Shown here piece after piece: positions 15,679 through 21,326 of a stretch of 21,326 bases of DNA (positions are counted from its first letter, which is position 1; every line of letters begins with the position of its first letter). Location of the stretch: positions 3,224-24,549 of the forward strand of contig JBBIIY010000015.1 of assembly GCA_037446255.1 (NCBI GenBank). The letters are read 5' to 3'. The notes beneath the pieces are model-generated. The model worked only from the letters and a program-made list of their open reading frames with translations. It was not told the origin of the DNA and made no database searches. The position numbers and the translations under genes are program-made. The DNA is from Lithacetigena sp037446255 [NCBI: Coprothermobacterota bacterium] (GTDB lineage Bacteria > Coprothermobacterota > HKB111).

Positions 15679-16206
15679 TTATCCGTCCTTTATGGTTCCC
15701 TCTCCGGATAACCAGGATTTTAATATGGACCTGCCCCGATAAATACGAGACTTAACTGTACCCACAGGAATTTGTAGTATTTCTCCGATTTCTTCATAGG
15801 AAAGACCGTCAACAGCTTTCATAAGGAGAGGCAGCTTGAACTCTACCGGGAGATTCATTACTTTTTCTTGAACCTTTTCTTTTAACTCTTCCTGCTCCAG
15901 ATTTTCATATATATTTTCTCTTTTATCCTGTGGATTAAAACCCTTTTCTTCCAATTCATCAAAAGAGAGCTCTTTGATTCGTTTCTTTCTTCTCAAATAA
16001 TCAATACTTGCATTCACAGTAAGGCGGTATATCCAGGTTTTCAGGCTGGACAAACCCCTAAAACCTGGTAAAGCCTGGTATATTTTTATACAAGCCTCCT
16101 GAACAACATCATCTGCCTCATCCTTATCTCTTACTATTCTAAGAGATACCGAATATATAAGTGGTAGATACTCTATGACTATTTCCTCAGCTTTATCTCT
16201 CTCCAT
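15679..16206 (-). CDS. ECF subfamily RNA polymerase sigma factor (SigW/RpoE-like)
   Basis: A 175-residue alternative sigma factor when started at ATG 16206 (MERDKAEEIVIEYL), where the conserved family begins; an upstream TTG at 16269 would add 21 residues that overlap eno and look non-homologous. Region 2 is clear (DEADDVVQEACIKIYQALPGF, then LKTWIYRLTVNASIDYLRRKK). Region 4 has LSYEEIGEILQIPVGTVKSR as the helix-turn-helix for the -35 element. It is followed by its anti-sigma gene, and the pair is inserted between eno and phoH. I see no extra C-terminal domain. Confidence 0.92.
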   Translation of the reverse strand: MERDKAEEIVIEYLPLIYSVSLRIVRDKDEADDVVQEACIKIYQALPGFRGLSSLKTWIYRLTVNASIDYLRRKKRIKELSFDELEEKGFNPQDKRENIYENLEQEELKEKVQEKVMNLPVEFKLPLLMKAVDGLSYEEIGEILQIPVGTVKSRIYRGRSILKSWLSGEGTIKDG

Positions 16207-16225
16207 CAGACCTAAACAATTAAGA

Positions 16226-17482
16226 TTATAGTTTGCTTCCTGTATAAAACAGGTTACTTTCATCTTCAATTCTAAGAAGCTCGTTGTATTTTAGGGTTCT
16301 TTCTCCTCTGGCAGGGGCTCCTGCTTTTATACCCTGAGCTCCTGTGGCTACAGCGAGGTGAGAAATAAAGTTTTCTTCTGTTTCTCCTGACCGGTGAGAT
16401 ATTATAATTTTGTAACCAGCATCTCGGGCAATTTTAATAGTTTCCAGGGTTTCGCTGATAGTTCCTACCTGATTTACTTTAACCAGTACGGCATTGGCCA
16501 TTCCTTTACTGATACCTTCTTTTAACCTCGCAGGATTTGTTACAAACACATCATCACCCACCAGTTGCACTCTTTTACCTATCCTTTCTGTTAAAAACTC
16601 CCAACCTGCAAAATCGTTCTCACTCAAGGCATCTTCAACTGATATAATCGGATATTGCAGGGTCAAATCCTCATAATAATAGGTTAAATCTTTATAATCC
16701 CAGCTTTTACCTTCAAAGTGGTATTTACCATCTTCATAAAACTCGGAGGAAGCAACATCTAACGCCAGGAATATTGATTCGCCCACCTTGTAGGGACTCA
16801 TAGAAACTGCCTCCATTATGACTTTTAAGGCTTCCTCGGTAGTTGACAATCGTGGGGCAAAACCTCCTTCATCACCTACGCTTATAATATCTTTTCTCTG
16901 CTTTAAAATAGATTTAAGTATATGATAAATCTCTACAGATGCTCTCAGGGCTTCTTTAAAACTTTTAAATTTTACCGGCATTAACATGAACTCCTGTACA
17001 TCAAGTTGGTTATCCGCATGTCTTCCACCGTTAAGTATGTTCAAGTAAGGAACCGGTAATGTAAAACCTGTTATACCTCCAAGATAACGATAAAGTGGTA
17101 TGCCTATATAATTTGCTGAAGCTCTGGCAACCGCCCCCGAGACAGCCAGGATGGTATTCGCACCCAATTTTCGTTTATTAGGGGTCCCATCAAGGGTTAT
17201 CAAAAGGTTATCAATTTCCAGCTGATTTATGGCTTCCTGTCCTATAAGCTCGGGTTTAATTATTTCCGAGATATTTTTAATCGCCTGTAAAACCCCATCG
17301 CCGCAATATCTCTGTGTGTTTTTATCTCTTAACTCCAGGGCTTCGTGCTCCCCGGTTGATGCTCCCGAAGGAACAATAAATGTTCCCTGAGTTCCATCTT
17401 CTAAAGTTACCACTCCTTCTACCGTGGGTTTTCCCCGGCTATCGAGAACTTCTCTGCCTTTAATATTTATGATGGTGCTCAT
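16226..17482 (-). CDS. eno: Enolase
   Basis: A 418-residue phosphopyruvate hydratase converting 2-phosphoglycerate to phosphoenolpyruvate in glycolysis and gluconeogenesis. Family motifs are ASTGEHEA in the mobile loop, GDEGGFAP, the metal ligands in ALDVAS, SVEDAL and LVGDDVFVTN, the catalytic Lys in VLVKVNQ, and the signature SHRSGETEE. It ends NLFYTGSKL, a little shorter than the usual 425-435. The ATG follows a GGAGG site and overlaps the end of mazG by 23 bases. Confidence 0.97.
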   Translation of the reverse strand: MSTIINIKGREVLDSRGKPTVEGVVTLEDGTQGTFIVPSGASTGEHEALELRDKNTQRYCGDGVLQAIKNISEIIKPELIGQEAINQLEIDNLLITLDGTPNKRKLGANTILAVSGAVARASANYIGIPLYRYLGGITGFTLPVPYLNILNGGRHADNQLDVQEFMLMPVKFKSFKEALRASVEIYHILKSILKQRKDIISVGDEGGFAPRLSTTEEALKVIMEAVSMSPYKVGESIFLALDVASSEFYEDGKYHFEGKSWDYKDLTYYYEDLTLQYPIISVEDALSENDFAGWEFLTERIGKRVQLVGDDVFVTNPARLKEGISKGMANAVLVKVNQVGTISETLETIKIARDAGYKIIISHRSGETEENFISHLAVATGAQGIKAGAPARGERTLKYNELLRIEDESNLFYTGSKL

Positions 17483-18614
17483 TGGTTTCCTCCTTACCTT
17501 TTATTTCCTCCCATAAATCATCAAATTTATAAGGGTCTAACATATTTCCATCGGTTACTGACTCGCAGATCTTCTGGAAGCGGTCAGCAAACTTTATAGT
17601 GGATGATTTTAAAGAACCTTCAATATCCACTTTAATATGTCTGCTCAAGTTGACAATGCTAAATAATAAATCACCTACTTCGTTTTCCAGGTTTTCTCCT
17701 TGAATTATAGCTGTTTTTAATTCTTCAAGTTCTTCTTCCACTTTTTTAAGGGTATCTTGATAATCTTTAAAATCAAACCCCTTTTTACGGGCTTCCTCTT
17801 GAACTCTCTTGGCTCCTACCAGAGCTGAGGGCGTAGCTTGAGTTATTTCATTAACTTTATTGGAGGTAATTTCACCATTTTTGTTTCTTTCCCAGATAGT
17901 TATAGCTTCTTCGCCCGACATAACCACTTCATCTCCAAAAACATGCGTATGTCTCCTTATCAACTTATCTTGCAATTGATTAATAACCGACTTGATATTG
18001 GTTTTATAACCTTCCTTTTCCTCAAGCATCAAACTATGCAAAATAATGTGCAGGAGCAAATCGCCCAACTCTCCTACTATTTCTTTCGTCCTGCCATATT
18101 TTACAGCCTGCCAAAGTTCAGAAACTTCTTCCCAGGTTAAAGGTAGGATATCAGTCATTTCAAGGGAGCAATCCCAGGGGCATTTTTCTCTCAGTGTTTT
18201 AACCAAAATATACATTTTTAATAGAGATTTGCTTAAAGTATCATCTTCAGGAAAAGGGGGCACTGGCAAATCTTCAACCTTTAAGTCTCCGAAAATTAAA
18301 CCTTCAGCTCCTTCCTGTAAAGTTGATAGGGCTCTACCTGGAGAATAACCAATCTTCATAAGAAAATATCCTAATAATTTACCAGCGGTCCCCAAGCTTA
18401 AAGAATCCGGAATAAGGCAAACTAATGGGTAATTGCCTATATCAATCTCTTCCAGGATTTTAGAGTAAAACTGTTCATATTCAATGTTTTCTGAATCTAT
18501 ACCAAAGTATGATAGGTTTATTTCGGAACAAAACTCATCATAGAATACGGGGAGATGATTTTTTTTTGCAAATGCCACCAGCCCGGGTATTAACCAGATG
18601 ATGCTACTTGTCAA
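17460..18614 (-). CDS. mazG: MazG nucleoside triphosphate pyrophosphohydrolase with reduced N-terminal domain
   Basis: A 384-residue protein that hydrolyses NTPs to NMP and pyrophosphate, cleaning aberrant nucleotides. Two MazG repeats are visible. The first at about 135-245 has LREKCPWD, EEVSELWQAV, GELGDLLLH and KLIRRHTHVFGDE. The second at about 270-370 has ELEELKTAI and NEVGDLLFSIVNL. Residues 1-125 are not MazG; their end (GDLKVEDLPVPPFPE just before the MazG part) sits like the tail of the tetrapyrrole-methylase domain fused to MazG in YabN-type proteins. It is about half the normal size and has no visible SAM-binding loop, so I infer a degenerate remnant. Start is TTG at 18614 with AAGGA upstream, overlapping the lapA-like gene by 11 bases. 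Confidence 0.9.
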   Translation of the reverse strand: MTSSIIWLIPGLVAFAKKNHLPVFYDEFCSEINLSYFGIDSENIEYEQFYSKILEEIDIGNYPLVCLIPDSLSLGTAGKLLGYFLMKIGYSPGRALSTLQEGAEGLIFGDLKVEDLPVPPFPEDDTLSKSLLKMYILVKTLREKCPWDCSLEMTDILPLTWEEVSELWQAVKYGRTKEIVGELGDLLLHIILHSLMLEEKEGYKTNIKSVINQLQDKLIRRHTHVFGDEVVMSGEEAITIWERNKNGEITSNKVNEITQATPSALVGAKRVQEEARKKGFDFKDYQDTLKKVEEELEELKTAIIQGENLENEVGDLLFSIVNLSRHIKVDIEGSLKSSTIKFADRFQKICESVTDGNMLDPYKFDDLWEEIKGKEETNEHHHKY

Positions 18615-18972
18615 TAATATTTCCTTTTTCCGAAGGAGCGATTTCAGCTTTATTCTTCAATAGAGATATCTCTCGTTCCAGCCTTTCCACCTGGTACTCT
18701 AATTCTTCAATTTTGCTTTCATATTCATCCTTTTGTTTTCGTAACTCTTCCCGGTGTTGAGCATTCACTGAAAGCCTGTTAAAATATTCCAGAACTCCAA
18801 GAATAATTAAAGCTGCCAGCAGGACCAGACCAGCACCTACAAAGATATTTGCTATCATTGTTTCAGTTACCCCTATCAGTGGTAAATTTATTTCAACTTT
18901 AGCTGTATTATTAAGCGCCATGATAGCTCCCAGCAAGGCTACTGATAGGCCAAAAATAATATAGCGGTTCAA
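18604..18972 (-). CDS. LapA-domain (DUF1049-like) membrane protein
   Basis: A 122-residue small inner-membrane protein. Two hydrophobic helices at about 4-20 and 38-62 are followed by a charged coiled coil at about 75-112 (RLSVNAQHREELRKQKDEYE, then ELEYQVERLEREISLLKNKA). This is the layout of LapA-domain proteins, which in Gram-negative species help control lipopolysaccharide assembly; the role here is unknown. Start is TTG at 18972, seven bases after AAGGAGG. It is the first gene of the long operon ending with the S9 peptidase. Confidence 0.8.
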   Translation of the reverse strand: MNRYIIFGLSVALLGAIMALNNTAKVEINLPLIGVTETMIANIFVGAGLVLLAALIILGVLEYFNRLSVNAQHREELRKQKDEYESKIEELEYQVERLEREISLLKNKAEIAPSEKGNIIDK

Positions 18973-19005
18973 AGCGTTACCTCCTTAAAAAATATTTTCA
19001 ATATT

Positions 19006-19011
19006 ATTATA
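19006..19011 (-). promoter_or_regulatory. Probable -10 box of the lapA-mazG-eno operon
   Basis: The minus strand reads TATAAT, 33 bases upstream of the TTG start at 18972. The -35 region is poor (TAACAC-type sequence). It is the first TATAAT after the repeat-filled spacer, so it probably serves the long operon. Confidence 0.5.
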
Positions 19012-19042
19012 ACTGTTAAAAGTGTTAAATAGACCCCTTCAT

Positions 19043-19126
19043 CTTTGCAAAGCGTTGCTGAAGCAAACTCATTTCTCCCCTCTTGACTTTGCGAGATAGC
19101 TGTTAAGGCGATGAAGCAATCTCATC
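19043..19126. repeat. Two related direct repeat units (CTTTGC...GAAGCAA-CTCAT)
   Basis: Unit 1 (19043-19073) reads CTTTGCAAAGC then GTTGCTGAAGCAAACTCATT. Unit 2 (19087-19125) reads CTTTGCGAGATAGC then GGCGATGAAGCAATCTCAT. They share start, end and the internal GAAGCAA, and each has partial self-complementarity (unit 1 TTGC/GCAA). They fill the spacer between thiC and the lapA-like gene and belong to a second repeat family, different from the GTCA units. Confidence 0.5.
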
Positions 19127-19134
19127 TTTTCATT

Positions 19135-20400
19135 TCAGGTTAGAACTTTAAAAACGCAAAAAGGACCACACATGGAGCAATATCCAGCATCAACCAGCAA
19201 AGGATTTTTCTTGCACTCCATATTTCTGAGTTTCTTAAATCTTTCTTTATCCAGAACATATTTGCTCATACCTTGCCAGTCAACTTTTTCTCTCGCTTTA
19301 GCCATAGATAAGTTTAATTCAAGGGCTTTCTGGTTACCCCGGGCAACATCAGCAATGTGGGCTGCAATTTTAGTGACCACCACCCCTTCCCTGACATCTT
19401 TTAAATCTGGAAGTCCAATATGTTCCATAAGGGTTAAATAACAGAGAAAATCTGCGCCCTTCCATCCTGCCAATGCTCCTCCAATAGCCCCGGCAATATG
19501 GTCATAACCTGTGGCTATATCTGTTGGAAGAGGTCCTAATACATAAAAGGGTGCATTTCCACAATATCTTTTTTCAAGTTCAATATTTCTTTCTATATCA
19601 TTGAGTGGTATATGGCCAGGTCCCTCGATCATTACCTGAACACCCCTCTTCCGTGCCCTTTGAGCCAATTGACCTAATTTTTTTAGTTCAGCTATTTGGG
19701 CTTCATCGGTAGCATCAGCAATACATCCAGGTCTTAACCCATCACCTAAACTTAAAGTAACATCGTATTTTTGGGCAATATCTAAAATTTCATCATAATA
19801 TTCGTATAAAAAGTTGTTCTTGTGGTGGTGCCTCATCCAGGCTATAAGTAGGGAACCTCCCCGACTAACACACTGCATAACCCTATTTTCTATGAGAGGA
19901 AGCGTATCTTCTGTTAAACCTGCATGAATGGTAACAAAATCAACCCCCTGGATAGCATGTCTTTTAAACACTTCCAAAAATAAATCTATGTTTAACTTTG
20001 AAGGTTCACCAGCTTCTACCAATGCTTGATAGATGGGTACGGTTCCCAAGGGCACCGGACAGTGCTTTATAATTTGTTTCCTGGTTTCATCTATATCACC
20101 ACCAGTGCTCAAATCCATTATGGCATCAGCCCCGGCTTTTAAAGCCACCTTAAGTTTTTTTATTTCACCCTTTATATTCGATTTTACAGGCGATGTGCCA
20201 ATGTTAGCGTTAACTTTGACGCTTAGACCTTTACCAATTCCTGTAGGTATCAAATTCTTATGATTATTGTTAGCAGGAATTACAACTGTTCCCTCAGCAA
20301 TCTTATCTCTTAATTGCTGAATGTCTAACCCTTCTTTTTGGGCTACAATTTTCATCTGTTCAGTAATCTTATTGTGAGTGGCTTGTTGTAGTTGTGTCAT
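19135..20400 (-). CDS. thiC: Phosphomethylpyrimidine synthase ThiC
   Basis: A 421-residue radical SAM-like enzyme that converts aminoimidazole ribotide to hydroxymethylpyrimidine phosphate for thiamine synthesis. It matches the short ThiC form: GADAIMDLSTGGD, TVPIYQA, VDFVTIHAG, SRGGSLLIAWM, LSLGDGLRPG, MIEGPGH and LGPLPTDIATGYDHI. The 4Fe-4S cysteines are Cys408, Cys411 and Cys415 in CSMCGPFC, so the spacing is C-x2-C-x3-C rather than the C-x2-C-x4-C of well-studied enzymes. The ATG is preceded by AGAGG. It is 88 bases after the flavoprotein gene and no other thi gene is in the window. Confidence 0.95.
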   Translation of the reverse strand: MTQLQQATHNKITEQMKIVAQKEGLDIQQLRDKIAEGTVVIPANNNHKNLIPTGIGKGLSVKVNANIGTSPVKSNIKGEIKKLKVALKAGADAIMDLSTGGDIDETRKQIIKHCPVPLGTVPIYQALVEAGEPSKLNIDLFLEVFKRHAIQGVDFVTIHAGLTEDTLPLIENRVMQCVSRGGSLLIAWMRHHHKNNFLYEYYDEILDIAQKYDVTLSLGDGLRPGCIADATDEAQIAELKKLGQLAQRARKRGVQVMIEGPGHIPLNDIERNIELEKRYCGNAPFYVLGPLPTDIATGYDHIAGAIGGALAGWKGADFLCYLTLMEHIGLPDLKDVREGVVVTKIAAHIADVARGNQKALELNLSMAKAREKVDWQGMSKYVLDKERFKKLRNMECKKNPLLVDAGYCSMCGPFCVFKVLT

Positions 20401-20415
20401 TTAACCTCTTTTATG

Positions 20416-20441
20416 TCAGTTTTTTATGGTTTTAAAACTGA
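20416..20441 (-). promoter_or_regulatory. Short hairpin in the thiC leader
   Basis: Eight-base perfect arms TCAGTTTT and AAAACTGA enclose a ten-base loop directly before the thiC ribosome site. The arms are AT-rich, with no T-run placed as in a terminator. It could be an operator or leader hairpin. The conserved parts of a TPP riboswitch are not seen. Confidence 0.3.
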
Positions 20442-20488
20442 AAATGATTTTACATTAAAATTATTAATTTTTGTTTTCAATATATCTA

Positions 20489-21058
20489 TTACCCTCTTAT
20501 CTTTTTAATCAGCCAAACCATCTTTTTAGCAAAATTCCTTGTGGTTCTAAGACCTTCTTCATCATTCAATACTTCACCCTTTTCCCTGCCAAAAGCAATG
20601 TTCCAGTAGGTTGAGCCGGGTATTATCATCCCCTGCTGGAAAAAGAAAAATATCAGTTGGGCAAAAGTAAAGTTATGACCGGCTCTTCTCGCAACCACTA
20701 AAGGTCCTCCGACCTTGTTTTCCAAAACCCTGCCTTTAGCACCGGAAACATAACCTGCACGTCCTATTAGGGACATAATCTGCGGAGTGGCTGAACTGAA
20801 ATATACAGGTGAAGCCAGAATTATACCATCAGCTTCTACCATTTTAGTAAAGATACCCTGAAAATCATCCTTCTGAATACATTCACCAGTTGTCCTGCAA
20901 CTAAGGCAAGCCTGGCAGGGTTTTAGGTCTGAACCAGCCAGACTTACAAATTCGGTTTCTGCTCCTTCTTCAGAAGCTGTCATAAGAGCTTCCTTTACCA
21001 GCAGTTCAGTATTTCCACCAACTCTGGGGCTTCCTGAAACTCCGATTATTTTAATCAT
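20489..21058 (-). CDS. Iron-sulfur flavoprotein (NADPH-dependent FMN reductase/Isf-like)
   Basis: A 189-residue flavodoxin-fold protein when started at ATG 21058 (MIKIIGVSGSPR), eight bases after AGGAGG; a GTG nine bases earlier lies in the ribosome site itself. GVSGSPRVGGNTE is the FMN phosphate loop and SPVYFSSATPQ the second flavin loop. CQACLSCRTTGEC gives C-x2-C-x2-C-x5-C, the compact cluster motif of archaeal-type iron-sulfur flavoproteins, which carry 4Fe-4S and FMN and move electrons in anaerobes, for example to oxygen or peroxide. It lies upstream of thiC on the same strand; a link such as supplying electrons to ThiC is only a guess. Confidence 0.88.
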   Translation of the reverse strand: MIKIIGVSGSPRVGGNTELLVKEALMTASEEGAETEFVSLAGSDLKPCQACLSCRTTGECIQKDDFQGIFTKMVEADGIILASPVYFSSATPQIMSLIGRAGYVSGAKGRVLENKVGGPLVVARRAGHNFTFAQLIFFFFQQGMIIPGSTYWNIAFGREKGEVLNDEEGLRTTRNFAKKMVWLIKKIRG

Positions 21059-21108
21059 AGTAAGCACCTCCTGATTTATTTTGTAAATTTAACAGAAAAA
21101 TAAGTATC

Positions 21109-21128
21109 AGTTTAACTAAATGTAAACT
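21109..21128. promoter_or_regulatory. Inverted repeat upstream of the flavoprotein gene, possible operator
   Basis: AGTTTA and TAAACT, perfect six-base arms with an eight-base spacer, lie 51 bases upstream of the flavoprotein ATG, where its promoter should be. The minus strand there also has TTTACA as a possible -35. The spacer is AT-rich, so chance is not excluded. Confidence 0.3.
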
Positions 21129-21226
21129 AAATATATCATAAAAAACAGGAAGTTAAGAAGCCTGAAAAGGGTGAAGTAGTAAACAACTGATATCCTGTTT
21201 CCAAAAAAAGTCAGAAACTCTATTTA

Positions 21227-21235
21227 TGGTATAAT
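21227..21235 (+). promoter_or_regulatory. Extended -10 promoter of tRNA-Pro(GGG)
   Basis: TGGTATAAT on the plus strand gives a full extended -10, ending 13 bases before the tRNA. The -35 region is poor, as usual for extended -10 promoters. Confidence 0.75.
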
Positions 21236-21248
21236 TTATCTGATTTTT

Positions 21249-21325
21249 CGGGGCGTGGCGCAGCCTGGAAGCGCACTCGCTTGGGGTGCGAGCGGTCGGC
21301 AGTTCGAATCTGCCCGCCCCGACCA
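21249..21325 (+). tRNA. tRNA-Pro(GGG)
   Basis: A 77-base cloverleaf with encoded CCA on the plus strand, the only plus-strand gene here. The acceptor CGGGGCG pairs with CGCCCCG and the discriminator is A. The anticodon stem CTCGC/GCGAG holds the loop TTGGGGT, so the anticodon is GGG, reading CCC and CCU. The acceptor arm is identical to that of tRNA-Pro(CGG) at 8987-9064. Confidence 0.97.
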
Positions 21326-21326
21326 T

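Noticed and set aside
15679-16269. TTG start at 16269 for the sigma factor
   Set aside because: It would add 21 residues overlapping eno with no homology; ATG at 16206 begins the conserved family sequence.
20401-20488. TPP riboswitch upstream of thiC
   Set aside because: The space is short and AT-rich and lacks the conserved sequence blocks.
1-21326. Reassignment of TAA to a sense codon
   Set aside because: TAA ends several intact genes at the expected family length, for example the binding protein and malG.

Overview
The window is a low-GC bacterial segment (estimated by eye at 35-40 % GC) in which every protein gene lies on the minus strand. Strong Shine-Dalgarno sites, frequent ATGA overlaps, GTG/TTG starts, tRNAs with encoded CCA and the order phoH-pgpH-ybeY-dgkA are typical of Firmicutes-like or deep-branching anaerobic lineages. 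The GH57 enzymes, the ferredoxin-cysteine flavoprotein and the many short palindromic intergenic repeats would suit an anaerobic, possibly thermophilic or candidate-phylum organism (for example Atribacterota-like). The lineage is inference only.

Region 1 (about 1-8105) is one alpha-glucan operon read right to left: an ABC ATPase of the MsmX/UgpC type, a MalE-like lipoprotein, MalF- and MalG-like permeases, a cytoplasmic GH57 hydrolase and a large secreted GH57 lipoprotein with C-terminal binding domains. The lipoprotein would cut polysaccharide outside, the ABC system would import oligosaccharides, and the small GH57 would process them inside. Two oddities sit here. The ATPase reading frame is cut by an in-frame TAA. 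The small GH57 has no ATG/GTG/TTG at its true N-terminus and seems to start at ATT, directly behind the malG stop codon and in the same frame.

Region 2 (8106-9354) holds a single-RRM RNA-binding protein gene with a textbook sigma-70 promoter, a structured leader and a terminator. It also holds tRNA-Pro(CGG) and a cluster of palindromic repeat units, some of them inside a 250-bp segment bounded by 20-bp imperfect inverted repeats.

Region 3 (9355-18972) is a long, tightly packed housekeeping operon: lapA-like, mazG, eno, an ECF sigma factor, its zinc-finger anti-sigma factor, phoH, pgpH-type 7TM-HD, ybeY, dgkA-like and an S9 peptidase. It links nucleotide clean-up, glycolysis, an envelope-stress regulator, rRNA maturation, cyclic-di-AMP turnover and lipid-carrier phosphorylation. 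phoH clearly continues upstream of its first GTG but has no canonical start codon there.

Region 4 (18973-21326) has a repeat-bearing spacer, thiC without a visible TPP riboswitch, an iron-sulfur flavoprotein and, divergently on the plus strand, tRNA-Pro(GGG) with an extended -10 promoter. I see no CRISPR array, prophage or transposase. The most unusual material is the set of three reading-frame anomalies (ABC ATPase, GH57 and PhoH) and the repeat and inverted-repeat structure around the tRNA-Pro(CGG) gene.
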